Translations under genes and position numbers: made by a program | Notes under the pieces: generated by a model | Told to the model about the DNA's origin: nothing | Database searches by the model: none | The model's input: the letters and a program-made list of their open reading frames with translations, nothing else | Part shown: positions 1 through 7,812 of the stretch, one piece after another | How positions within the stretch are numbered: position 1 is the stretch's first letter | Layout of the letters: each line of letters begins with the position of its first letter | Assembly: GCA_034669965.1 (NCBI GenBank) | Contig: JAXMOK010000002.1 | Span: forward strand, 372,001-436,000 | Source: HXMU1420-13 sp034669965 | GTDB lineage: Bacteria > Bacteroidota > Rhodothermia > Balneolales > Balneolaceae | Reading direction: 5' to 3' | Length of the DNA: 64,000 nucleotides

Positions 1-796
1 GAACCCCATTGCAGTGGGCGATTGGGTTGATATTACCATCAACGAAGATGGATCCGGAAGCATCGAAGAAATTCATGAGCGGGAGAATTATCTCACCCGA
101 CAGGCAACCCATGGCCGACGAGGTGAGCACATTCTGGTGTCTAACCTCGATTTAGCTTTTGTGGTACAATCCATCCGAAAGCCTAAAATGAAAGAAGGCT
201 TTATAGATCGATTTCTGGTTACTTGTGAAGCTTATGATGTACAAGGGGCAATTATCATTAATAAGTTGGATTTAGCCACCAAGGGCGACGAAGGCTATCT
301 CGAAGATGTGCAAGATTTGTACGAAAAATTGGGATATCAAGTATTTACGACTACCGCATTTGAAACCAAATGTCTCACTCATTTGATGGAAAACATCAAA
401 GGTAAAACAACGGCTTTTGTGGGGCCATCCGGTGTGGGAAAAACCAGTTTACTAAACGCCATCGACCCAAATTATTCTGAAAAAGTAGGCGAAGTTTCAA
501 GTTACTCAAACAAAGGAAAACACACCACAACCTTTGCTAAACTCATTGAAATAGAGAACGGCGGTTATATTGTAGATACACCCGGAATACGCGAATTTGG
601 CTTGTTTAATATAGAGCCGTGGGAGTTGTCGCTATTCTTTCCTGAAATGCTTGAACCAAGGCAAGATTGTAAGTTCAATACCTGCACGCACATTCATGAA
701 CCTGGTTGTGGTGTGATGGAAGCCTTCGAAGCCGGCGAAATAGATCCGGGGCGGTACAATTCTTATATCAATATGCTGGAGTCGATTGGTGGGTAA
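1..796 (+). CDS. rsgA: Ribosome small-subunit GTPase RsgA (5' end outside window)
   Basis: Circularly permuted GTPase that acts in late 30S subunit maturation. The reading frame is open to the window edge (codons from base 2 read NPIAVGDWVD, an OB-fold segment), so the GTG at 14 is probably internal and the true start lies upstream. Counting from that GTG, the permuted G motifs appear in the RsgA order: G4 NKLD at 83-86, G1 GPSGVGKT at 137-144, G2 region KGKHTTT at 167-173, G3 DTPG at 188-191. The C-terminal zinc site follows with Cys219, Cys224, His226 and Cys232. The C-terminus is complete. An exported protein gene follows on the same strand after 90 bases. Identification is secure. Confidence 0.96.
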   Translation, partial: NPIAVGDWVDITINEDGSGSIEEIHERENYLTRQATHGRRGEHILVSNLDLAFVVQSIRKPKMKEGFIDRFLVTCEAYDVQGAIIINKLDLATKGDEGYLEDVQDLYEKLGYQVFTTTAFETKCLTHLMENIKGKTTAFVGPSGVGKTSLLNAIDPNYSEKVGEVSSYSNKGKHTTTFAKLIEIENGGYIVDTPGIREFGLFNIEPWELSLFFPEMLEPRQDCKFNTCTHIHEPGCGVMEAFEAGEIDPGRYNSYINMLESIGG

Positions 797-873
797 TTCC
801 TTTAACTGCTCATATTAGGGTATATCTTTTCCAATTATTATTACTAATATTGGCTCAAATCATTTTTAAGAAT

Positions 874-880
874 AAAGGAG
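874..880 (+). promoter_or_regulatory. Strong Shine-Dalgarno site
   Basis: AAAGGAG lies six bases before the ATG at 887. It is one of the few canonical ribosome binding sites in this window, where most genes have weak or no such site, and it fixes the start of the following gene. Confidence 0.75.
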
Positions 881-886
881 AAATAA

Positions 887-1873
887 ATGACTAAAAATTT
901 AAGAAAAACGGGCGGTATCGCTCTTGTCCTGCTAGGGTTTTTATTCGCATGGCAACCTGTTGATGCTCAGCTTGGCGAAATCAGAGCATTTCTAGAATCC
1001 GGAGAAGCAAATGCAAATAAACTTGCTCAGGCGTACACCTCACCACTACCTACCGGTTTAAGTACAGCCTTAAATTCCGGCTGGACAACCGGCGCAGCCC
1101 CTACTAAAAAGCTAGGTTTCAGTGCTCAATTCAGATTAGCATTTGCAGCCGTTCCAAGTTCAGGTACTACTTTTGATGCACGCACATTAGATCTTGAAGA
1201 TGCTGTTGTTACGGGAGAATCTTCAAATACCATTGCTGGTGGCAGTGGTGATGGCCAACGCATTTCAGATCTTTCAAATAGCTACTCTTTCACTTTGCCG
1301 GGTGGAACCGGCGTTGATATTGTACCGGCGGCTATGATTCAAGGTAATGTTGGCCTAATTAAAGGCACCGACATCACAGTGCGTTATATCCCTGAAACTG
1401 ATATTGGAGATTACGGAAGCATTTCTGTGATTGGTGCAGGTATTAAGCACGGCTTAAATCAATGGTTACCGGGGGGTAAATTACTTCCAGTTGATTTATC
1501 GATTATGGCTGCGTTTTCTCAAACCGATTTGAATGCAACCATTTCTTCTTCGGCAGAGCAGTTTGTAAACACTACTACCGATACATTTGTATTTAATGCA
1601 TTAGTAGGTAAAAAATTACCATTTATTTCTGCTTACGCAGGTGTTGGTTTTCAAACAGGTTCGTTCAGTTTAGAAATGCTTGGCGACTACGATGTTGATG
1701 GCAATGGCACAACTGACTTTACTGATCCTGTTTCTTTCACCTCCGATTCTGACGCGGCTATCCATGCCTTGGCTGGTGCACAGTTTAAATTGGCCATCTT
1801 CCGCATTTATGCTGAAGTAACCGTAGCTGAATATACTACCTACAACGCAGGTATTGGTATCGGATTACGATAA
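887..1873 (+). CDS. Exported beta-rich protein of unknown function (DUF6588-like)
   Basis: A 328-residue protein with a Sec signal peptide: basic KNLRK, hydrophobic core at about 10-22, cleavage near VDAQ at 25-28. The mature part is Gly/Thr/Ser-rich with alternating hydrophobic residues and ends in an aromatic/basic strand (GIGIGLR), as expected of an outer-membrane beta-barrel. The early segment about terminal axes of the type LAQAYTSPLPTGLSTALNSG is what I associate with the uncharacterised DUF6588 group of Bacteroidota, but that is from memory and needs a profile search. No enzymatic motif is visible. A canonical ribosome binding site supports the start, and a perfect hairpin terminator follows. 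Exported barrel-like protein is likely; function is unknown. Confidence 0.7.
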   Translation: MTKNLRKTGGIALVLLGFLFAWQPVDAQLGEIRAFLESGEANANKLAQAYTSPLPTGLSTALNSGWTTGAAPTKKLGFSAQFRLAFAAVPSSGTTFDARTLDLEDAVVTGESSNTIAGGSGDGQRISDLSNSYSFTLPGGTGVDIVPAAMIQGNVGLIKGTDITVRYIPETDIGDYGSISVIGAGIKHGLNQWLPGGKLLPVDLSIMAAFSQTDLNATISSSAEQFVNTTTDTFVFNALVGKKLPFISAYAGVGFQTGSFSLEMLGDYDVDGNGTTDFTDPVSFTSDSDAAIHALAGAQFKLAIFRIYAEVTVAEYTTYNAGIGIGLR

Positions 1874-1895
1874 CCGAATTTAAATTTACGGATAT

Positions 1896-1925
1896 AAAAA
1901 AAGACGCTCTCGGGCGTCTTTTTTT
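1896..1925. terminator. Bidirectional Rho-independent terminator
   Basis: A perfect 12-bp inverted repeat: seven A, GACGC, six-base loop, GCGTC, seven T. The A and T runs make it a terminator in both directions, serving the convergent exported-protein gene (plus) and the ABC ATPase gene (minus), which ends one base beyond it. Confidence 0.92.
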
Positions 1926-1926
1926 G

Positions 1927-2646
1927 TTAAACAACTTCTAGATTTGCAAGCGTTGGATTATCAATCGGTGTATCCGATTCAATCACTCCATCTCGCAATC
2001 TTACCACTCTTCGCGAGTGATCAGCAATTTCGTTTTCGTGAGTTACTAAAATGATGGTGTTTCCCAATCGATAAAGCTCTTCGAAAAGCATCATGATCTC
2101 TTCACCGGTTTTAGAATCAAGGTTACCGGTAGGTTCATCAGCAAGCAAAATAGATGGATTGTTTACTAACGCACGAGCTATGGCTACACGCTGGCGCTGA
2201 CCGCCCGATAACTCATTGGGTTTGTGATCAACACGGTCACCAAGTCCAACTTTTGTAAGCACATCTTGTGCCCTCTCTTTTCGCTCAGCACTCTTTACAC
2301 CTGCATATATCAAAGGTAATTCAACATTGGCTAAACAAGAAGTTCTTGGTAACAAGTTGAACGTTTGAAATACGAATCCAATTTCGCGGTTTCGAACTTC
2401 AGCTAGTTCCGCATCGTCCATTTCCGAAACACGATTGTTGTTCAAAATATATTCGCCGGAAGTAGGTGTGTCCAGGCATCCAATCATATTCATTAAAGTG
2501 GATTTCCCAGAACCCGAAGGCCCCATTATGGCTATATACTCGTTTTTTCGTATATCAAATGTAACACCATTAAGAGCTTTTACAGTGGTATCACCCATTT
2601 GGTAAAACCGCGTAAGATCAGTTATTTGAATTACAGGCTGTCCCAT
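1927..2646 (-). CDS. ABC transporter ATP-binding protein (MacB/LolD type)
   Basis: A 239-residue ATPase of the MacB/LolD class, which powers extrusion or lipoprotein-release systems from the inner membrane. Walker A is GPSGSGKST at 42-50, the Q-loop is in FVFQTFNLLP, the signature LSGGQ is at 146-150, Walker B ILLADE is at 166-171 and the switch histidine is His203. The motif DEPTGNLDS is typical of this class. Its ATG shares one base with the TAA stop of the adaptor gene (TAATG), which suggests translational coupling. It is the last gene of the minus-strand export cluster and probably energises the two MacB-like permeases encoded upstream at 6589-9036, because those lack an ATPase domain. 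The substrate cannot be deduced. Confidence 0.95.
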   Translation of the reverse strand: MGQPVIQITDLTRFYQMGDTTVKALNGVTFDIRKNEYIAIMGPSGSGKSTLMNMIGCLDTPTSGEYILNNNRVSEMDDAELAEVRNREIGFVFQTFNLLPRTSCLANVELPLIYAGVKSAERKERAQDVLTKVGLGDRVDHKPNELSGGQRQRVAIARALVNNPSILLADEPTGNLDSKTGEEIMMLFEELYRLGNTIILVTHENEIADHSRRVVRLRDGVIESDTPIDNPTLANLEVV

Positions 2647-4019
2647 TATTCGTCTCCTGTATTGTCTTGTTTATTGGTGATTTCAAGCGCGTCGCCATCT
2701 TGTAATGTACGAGATAACACACGATAACCACCAATCACAATTTCATCACCGGCAGAGACACCTGAAGTGATTTGAATGTGGGTATTATCAGAAATTCCTG
2801 TTTCAACTTCTACACGAACTGCTTTGCCATCTTCAACTTTAAACACCACTTTTCGAATGTCTTCGCGTTGAATTTGTAAATCACCATTATCTGAAGCTAA
2901 TTGCACTTCAGCATCTTCCGTGTTTTCACCTTTATTTTTGTCTTTTGCAAAATCTCGCACCGTTACTGCTTGAATTGGTACAGATACTATATTTAGTGCC
3001 GTTTCTGTTTCGATATCAACCGTAGCCGACATTCCTGGTTTAAAGTTTGGTACAAAAGCCTGGCCCGGATTTTCAGGTGCAGCACTTGCAATCAATTTCT
3101 CGCCGGATGAGCCCAAATTATGTGGCGTTACAATTCTCACTTTAACCTGATAATTGGTTACCTGTTCGGTTGAACCTGCCCCTGTTACCTGTGCAGAATT
3201 CGCAATTTCAGTTACAATCCCGTTGAACTGTCGTTCTGGATAAGCATCCACTTCAATTCTAGTAGTATCTTCGAGGGTTACGTTAACAATATCGTTCTCG
3301 TTTACTTCAACCAACACTTCCATGCGATCGAGTAGTGAAACACGCATCATTTCAGTTCCTGCCATTTGGGAATTTCCCAAAACGCGCTCCCCTTCTTCTA
3401 CACCCAATCCGGTTACAGTACCATCTTGAGGCGCACGAATTACGGTTTGTTCTAATTCTTCTTGGGCTCTGCGCAACTGAGCTTCGGCCGACTGAATCTG
3501 GTATTGAGCAGCTTTGAGGTTTGCTTTCTCAGCGTCGTAAGCAGACTTCGTTTGGATGAAATCCAATTCTGAAATCACATCCTTTTTATACAACTCTTCA
3601 TTTTTAAGAAATGCTGCTTCTGCCTGTATTAAACTTGCACGTGTTTGTTCTAAGCGAGCTTTTTGAGTTAGTAGAGCGGCCGTTAAATTATCAATCGTTG
3701 CTTGATAAATATCAGGTTTGATTCGAACAAGTAAATCTCCTTTCCGAACAAAGTCACCTTCTTTCACAGGTAGTTCTATAATTTCACCCGATACATCCGG
3801 GCGAATTATAACTTCCACTTCAGGCTGTATTTTCCCCGAAGCAGACACTACTTGTGTAATGGTTTTTAGCTTAGCGGTATCGGTTTCAACGGCCGTTCCC
3901 TGTAAGCCTCCACCAATTACACCTGCTTTACGTAATCCGAATCCGCCAACTAGTAGAACAATTAGTACTACTCCAATCCAGATAAATATTTTACTAGTAG
4001 ATGACTTTTTCTTCGCCAT
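2646..4019 (-). CDS. Periplasmic adaptor subunit, MacA/HlyD family
   Basis: A 457-residue membrane-fusion protein linking an inner-membrane ABC permease to a TolC-type channel. It has one N-terminal membrane anchor at about 10-29. A split lipoyl domain follows, with PVKEGDFVRKGDLL near 78-91 and the second half around 198-213. Between the halves lies a long alpha-hairpin coiled coil at about 105-195, rich in Ala, Glu and Gln. A beta-barrel and membrane-proximal domain extend to about 440, and the tail is acidic. It sits between the TolC-like gene (29 bases upstream) and the ATPase gene (one-base overlap), completing a tripartite pump. MacA-like assignment comes from the ABC partners; an RND partner is not present. 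Confidence 0.93.
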   Translation of the reverse strand: MAKKKSSTSKIFIWIGVVLIVLLVGGFGLRKAGVIGGGLQGTAVETDTAKLKTITQVVSASGKIQPEVEVIIRPDVSGEIIELPVKEGDFVRKGDLLVRIKPDIYQATIDNLTAALLTQKARLEQTRASLIQAEAAFLKNEELYKKDVISELDFIQTKSAYDAEKANLKAAQYQIQSAEAQLRRAQEELEQTVIRAPQDGTVTGLGVEEGERVLGNSQMAGTEMMRVSLLDRMEVLVEVNENDIVNVTLEDTTRIEVDAYPERQFNGIVTEIANSAQVTGAGSTEQVTNYQVKVRIVTPHNLGSSGEKLIASAAPENPGQAFVPNFKPGMSATVDIETETALNIVSVPIQAVTVRDFAKDKNKGENTEDAEVQLASDNGDLQIQREDIRKVVFKVEDGKAVRVEVETGISDNTHIQITSGVSAGDEIVIGGYRVLSRTLQDGDALEITNKQDNTGDE

Positions 4020-4047
4020 TAAAATGTCCCCAAAGATGTTGTTTTAA

Positions 4048-5424
4048 TTAAAATTCGATTGTTTGATTTGCCAATTTACCTAAATAGAAATCGAGTAATT
4101 TTTCTTGGAAAATCAAATTGAAAATAGATTGTGTGTAGTTGGATTGAGCGCTAACAAAATTGGATTGTGACTGGCTTAACTCAATAAGCGTACTCGCGCC
4201 AACATTGTATCGTTCTTGTTGAGTTTCGAAGGCTTTTTCTGCTGCAAGTAAGCTCTTTTGTGTAGCATCTTTCTGCTTCAGGTACGAGGTATAATCGTTG
4301 TAAGCCTGGGTAACTTCCTGAACAACCTGAAGTTGAGTATTTTCGAAATTCAACTCAGCATTTTTAAGCTGTACTCTGCTTGCCTGAATGGCATATAAGC
4401 GATTGTAATTCTGAAAAATTGGAATAGAAATACTTAGCCCAATTGATCGGTTTACTTGTTGATCGAAGAATTGATCAGAAAAACTTACACTCTCGCCCAA
4501 TAAGGTATATTGATCGCTGTAGCGAGATGAAACTGATGCGCTACCATTTATAGATGGTAATAGTGAAGCTCTTGCATTCAGTAATTGATATTCTAGACTT
4601 TTGATATCCGCTTCTTCACTTCTTATGTCACTTCTGGTTGAAAGTGCTTGGCTAATTAAGCCTTGTAGACTATAATTTTCAACAGCAGTAAAATCTTGGT
4701 TTTCATCTATTTCAGGAACAATAAACTCGTAATTACCTAAAGGATCGATTTGTAACTGACGCACCAGCTGTAATTTGTTCAGTTTTAATGCATTTTCGCG
4801 TTGAGTAACAGCAAGTTCATCATTGGCCACTTGTGCTTCTTGGTTATAAAGATCCACTCTAGGTCGAGACCCCACATCAACTTGAGCATTAACTTGCTCT
4901 AGTTGTTTTTGCGATGTTACTAGATTTTCTTTAGCAATTTCAAGAAGCTCTTCTTCTAAAATAACTTGTAAAAAGCTGGTTGAAGTACTGAATATTACTT
5001 GCTCTCGGGCACGCTGTAACCGTTCCTCTCTAGAAAGTTGATCTTCTTGACTCTGTCTTAAGGTTATAATGTTTTCAAATCCATTAAAAATTCGAATATT
5101 CGCACCAAAATTACCACTAAACGACTTCGAAGTAATATCTACAAATGGATTTAGGCCTTCATTAAATCGTTCGAAAATAAATTGCTGTCCTGTTGTTCTA
5201 CTACCATTAAAGTTGGCATTTAACGATGGCAGAAAATCGGCCATTTCATTTCTTATGCTTTCATCGGCTAAATCGAGATTATTTTCTGCTTGCTTAAGCA
5301 GATAATTGTTCTCTAGAGATATTCGAATAGCGTCTTCTAATGATATGCGTTGAACGGATTGCCCTAGTATTGATCCACTCGTAAGCAGCACTATGCTTAA
5401 TGCTGCAAGAATCGTTTTTTTCAT
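4048..5424 (-). CDS. TolC-family outer-membrane efflux channel
   Basis: I place the start at the ATG at 5424, giving 458 residues, because a clear signal peptide (MKKTILAALSIVLL..., cleavage near ILGQ) begins there; the longer frame from 5466 adds 14 residues with no signal character. The protein shows the duplicated outer-membrane efflux (OEP) architecture: two long helical stretches (roughly 40-220 and 250-440), each with Asn/Gln/Ala-rich coiled coil and a short beta segment containing SxPIFQNYNR-like sequence near 330-345. It would form the trimeric outer-membrane duct for the adaptor and ABC components. The C-terminus GKLANQTIEF is complete. No recognisable Shine-Dalgarno site precedes the start. 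Confidence 0.93.
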   Translation of the reverse strand: MKKTILAALSIVLLTSGSILGQSVQRISLEDAIRISLENNYLLKQAENNLDLADESIRNEMADFLPSLNANFNGSRTTGQQFIFERFNEGLNPFVDITSKSFSGNFGANIRIFNGFENIITLRQSQEDQLSREERLQRAREQVIFSTSTSFLQVILEEELLEIAKENLVTSQKQLEQVNAQVDVGSRPRVDLYNQEAQVANDELAVTQRENALKLNKLQLVRQLQIDPLGNYEFIVPEIDENQDFTAVENYSLQGLISQALSTRSDIRSEEADIKSLEYQLLNARASLLPSINGSASVSSRYSDQYTLLGESVSFSDQFFDQQVNRSIGLSISIPIFQNYNRLYAIQASRVQLKNAELNFENTQLQVVQEVTQAYNDYTSYLKQKDATQKSLLAAEKAFETQQERYNVGASTLIELSQSQSNFVSAQSNYTQSIFNLIFQEKLLDFYLGKLANQTIEF

Positions 5425-5530
5425 GTCTTTATATTTTTTAGTGATGATTGCCTTCCACGAAGACAACCGAAAATAGTTACGGATTTATTCAACCTTTGTT
5501 AACCTTGATAAGCTTTTACAAGGCAGCGAT

Positions 5531-5902
5531 TTATTTTGCATCCTGATTATTAGACGAGCGGGATGCTAATTTGTCTTCAATGATATCCAAAGCCATATCA
5601 ATTGCTTTTTTACTGAGCCGTTTTTTTAACGAACTACTTATCGAATCAGCGATGGTGCCTTTCGTGGTACTTTTATATACGGTTTTTTTTCTACCGCCAA
5701 GGCGTGTTAGTAAAAACCCTGCTACAATCGCAATTCCAACACTTTGCAGGGGGTGTTTTCTCACTATTTCGGCCGGACTCACACTATCGGTCACATCTTG
5801 TTTAACATGCTCCAGATTGTGTTCCAGACCACTTTGTACGCGTTCAAGCTTTGCTTCTAGCTCTCTTTTTTTAGCCTCAATTCTGTCAATTTTTTTGTTC
5901 AT
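5531..5902 (-). CDS. Small coiled-coil/membrane protein, YqjD/DUF883-like
   Basis: A 123-residue protein. The first 45 residues are a highly charged amphipathic helix (KKIDRIEAKKRELEAKLERV). Then comes the RKHP motif, immediately followed by a single hydrophobic segment at about 55-66 (SVGIAIVAGFLL) and a basic region GGRKK. The combination of amphipathic helix, RKHP and a short membrane anchor resembles the ElaB/YqjD (DUF883) family, whose E. coli members are inner-membrane proteins that bind ribosomes in stationary phase. Unlike those, it has a cytoplasmic C-terminal tail of about 50 residues ending in basic and acidic stretches. Its first 17 bases overlap the end of the holin-like gene, so the two are co-translated. 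Confidence 0.7.
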   Translation of the reverse strand: MNKKIDRIEAKKRELEAKLERVQSGLEHNLEHVKQDVTDSVSPAEIVRKHPLQSVGIAIVAGFLLTRLGGRKKTVYKSTTKGTIADSISSSLKKRLSKKAIDMALDIIEDKLASRSSNNQDAK

Positions 5903-6311
5903 GCCCTTTTGTTAATTCAATTGATTTAACCGGAGGTAAACGCTCCTGTTTATTCTCTTCTTTTTCGATGGTTTTTAATATCCCATCCATAAATTGATTT
6001 TGGATGCCTCGTGCAATTTTTCCCGGTTTAGCAAAAGCTAGTAATGCTCCAGCTAAAAGTAATGGCAATGCTACTACTAAATAGCCCAAGGCTTCATTTC
6101 CAATTACATCTCCGAGCCAAATTGCTAAGGCTATCAAACCAAAAAATCCACCAACACCTATTACAATAAAGCCAATTAGTTTTTGAATTGAACTGCCTAG
6201 CCAACCGGTGATGTTCTCGCCAATATTGAGTACCAATAAATCAATTCTGGCTTCGAAATATTGTTTAAGCTCGTTGGTTATTTGTTTTAAACGCGCATTT
6301 AGTTGATCCAT
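5886..6311 (-). CDS. Phage-holin-family / YqjE-like membrane protein
   Basis: A 141-residue protein with an N-terminal amphipathic helix (1-40), two hydrophobic membrane segments at about 43-67 and 73-95, and a charged C-terminal tail. This is the layout of the putative actinobacterial holin-X/YqjE family (PF07332), which in most genomes is not phage-derived but sits beside YqjD-like genes. Here it lies two bases downstream of a YqjD-like gene and overlaps another, reproducing the enterobacterial yqjD-yqjE arrangement. The holin name reflects sequence family only; no lysis genes or phage genes are nearby. Confidence 0.78.
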   Translation of the reverse strand: MDQLNARLKQITNELKQYFEARIDLLVLNIGENITGWLGSSIQKLIGFIVIGVGGFFGLIALAIWLGDVIGNEALGYLVVALPLLLAGALLAFAKPGKIARGIQNQFMDGILKTIEKEENKQERLPPVKSIELTKGHEQKN

Positions 6312-6313
6312 AT

Positions 6314-6526
6314 CTAGTCGTCTGAACTAAAAATCGCACCTACAATTAATCCAACGGCAAGTCCGGCAAGCACACTTTTTATTGGATGTTTTCGAATGGT
6401 AGTTTCTGCCTTTAATTTTAATTCATCTACTTGCTGCTGTAGCTCTTCGTCAGCCAGCAATACACGCCCTTTATCGATAGCTCTATCGAGTCGTGCATTA
6501 ATATTCTCAATGATTTCTTCGTTCAT
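6314..6526 (-). CDS. Short YqjD/ElaB (DUF883)-like protein
   Basis: A 70-residue protein with a charged coiled-coil helix (1-45), the RKHP motif at about 45-48 and one C-terminal membrane segment (SVLAGLAVGLIVGAIF) that ends in SSDD. It matches the compact ElaB/YqjD family plan: amphipathic helix plus tail anchor containing conserved glycines. It is the first of three small genes that are tightly spaced (2-base gap, then a 17-base overlap) and starts 62 bases after the permease gene in the same direction, so it may be co-transcribed with the export cluster. A role as a membrane-tethered ribosome-binding or stress protein is an inference from the family. Confidence 0.75.
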   Translation of the reverse strand: MNEEIIENINARLDRAIDKGRVLLADEELQQQVDELKLKAETTIRKHPIKSVLAGLAVGLIVGAIFSSDD

Positions 6527-6588
6527 AACATGCCCTTTTATTTTTAAACACTAATATACTGAACCTCATTGGGTTCAACATCAAAATC

Positions 6589-7812
6589 TTACTCGTACCG
6601 CAAACTTTCAATCGGGTCGAGTTGCGCCGCTTTGTATGCCGGATATACTCCAAATAACAAACCAATCATCAGCATTCCAAAAAAGCTTCCAAAAACCCAA
6701 GCCATCGGAATTACCATGTCGGTTTCAATCCAAACGGCAACTAAATTGCCACCCAAAATGCCAAAAAACATACCGACTAACCCACCAATTTGGCAAATAA
6801 ATACTGCTTCCATTAAAAACTGAGTGATAATCGCCTTTTTTGTTGCTCCAACCGATTTACGTACTCCAATTTCTCGAGTTCGTTCCGTTACTGATACTAG
6901 CATGATATTCATTACACCAATTCCGGCTCCAGCCAAAGTGATAAATCCTACAACAAAGCCAAGGCCATAGAGCAAAGCAGTAAATCCGTCGAAGGTCCCA
7001 GCGAGTGAATCATTAGTCGTTATTTCAAAATCATTATCGTCGAGTGGCCCAACCTCTCTTATCACCCTCATAATCCCGGTCACTTCCTCAATGGTTTCGC
7101 TTAATTTCGAGATCTCCGGTGCCCGTAATTGAATGGCAATCCCGCGATTCCCTCCATAATTCTTTATACCAGTAGAGTATGGGATTATCGCAATGTTGTC
7201 GAACGAAGAGCCTAGAATCTGTCCCTTTTTCTCGAGTAAGCCAATCACCAAATATGGTTGACCATCAATTCGAATGGTTTTACCTAACGGGTATTCATTC
7301 TTGAATAAATCTTGCTGAACATCCTTCCCTAAAACTACCACATTACGTTTGTATTGAACATCCTCGGCATTGATATTTCGGCCATCTTCTAACGTAAACG
7401 CATTGTTTTCGATAAACTCGGAATTACCTCCGCGAATAATCACATTCGGATCGGTTTTTTCATCACCAAAGGATACACTCGTAAAACTAAAAGCGTTCAT
7501 TGAACCCACGCCTTCTGCTAGTTTAACCAATTCTTCTAGGCGTTCGGCATCTTCAAAAGTAATGTTTTTCCGGTTACGCAGGCTGGCATCACGAGGCCCC
7601 ATTTGTACGGCAGGGTTTTTCTGTACCGTTACCACATCACTGCCTAAAATGCTCATAGTGTTACTAAAAAAATTATCCAACACTGCTACTGCCGTGGTTG
7701 ATACAATTACGGAGAACACCCCTATAACTAAGGCTAACAATGTTAAAAACGAGCGTAATTTATTTGCTAACAGTGAGTCGGTTGCTTGTCTAAATGATTC
7801 GGTTAATTGCAT
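6589..7812 (-). CDS. ABC transporter permease, MacB/FtsX family (second paralogue)
   Basis: A 407-residue permease with the MacB layout: an N-terminal transmembrane helix at about 19-43, a large periplasmic MacB_PCD domain (about 44-275), then three transmembrane helices at roughly 280-305, 330-355 and 370-395. The family-typical ending AQLDPIESLRYE is present, as is the conserved ERTREIGVRKSVGA cytoplasmic motif near 312-325. There is no ATPase domain, so it needs a separate ATPase, most likely the product of 1927-2646. Its ATG directly abuts the stop codon of the paralogous upstream permease, implying coupled translation and possibly a heterodimer. Confidence 0.93.
   Translation of the reverse strand: MQLTESFRQATDSLLANKLRSFLTLLALVIGVFSVIVSTTAVAVLDNFFSNTMSILGSDVVTVQKNPAVQMGPRDASLRNRKNITFEDAERLEELVKLAEGVGSMNAFSFTSVSFGDEKTDPNVIIRGGNSEFIENNAFTLEDGRNINAEDVQYKRNVVVLGKDVQQDLFKNEYPLGKTIRIDGQPYLVIGLLEKKGQILGSSFDNIAIIPYSTGIKNYGGNRGIAIQLRAPEISKLSETIEEVTGIMRVIREVGPLDDNDFEITTNDSLAGTFDGFTALLYGLGFVVGFITLAGAGIGVMNIMLVSVTERTREIGVRKSVGATKKAIITQFLMEAVFICQIGGLVGMFFGILGGNLVAVWIETDMVIPMAWVFGSFFGMLMIGLLFGVYPAYKAAQLDPIESLRYE

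Noticed and set aside
3718..4047. 109-residue plus-strand frame opposite the adaptor gene
   Set aside because: Antisense shadow of the membrane-fusion protein; no family motif and no ribosome binding site.
5886..6311. Holin-like gene as a sign of a prophage
   Set aside because: No lysin, integrase, capsid or tail genes nearby; the gene sits beside YqjD-like genes as in non-phage genomes.
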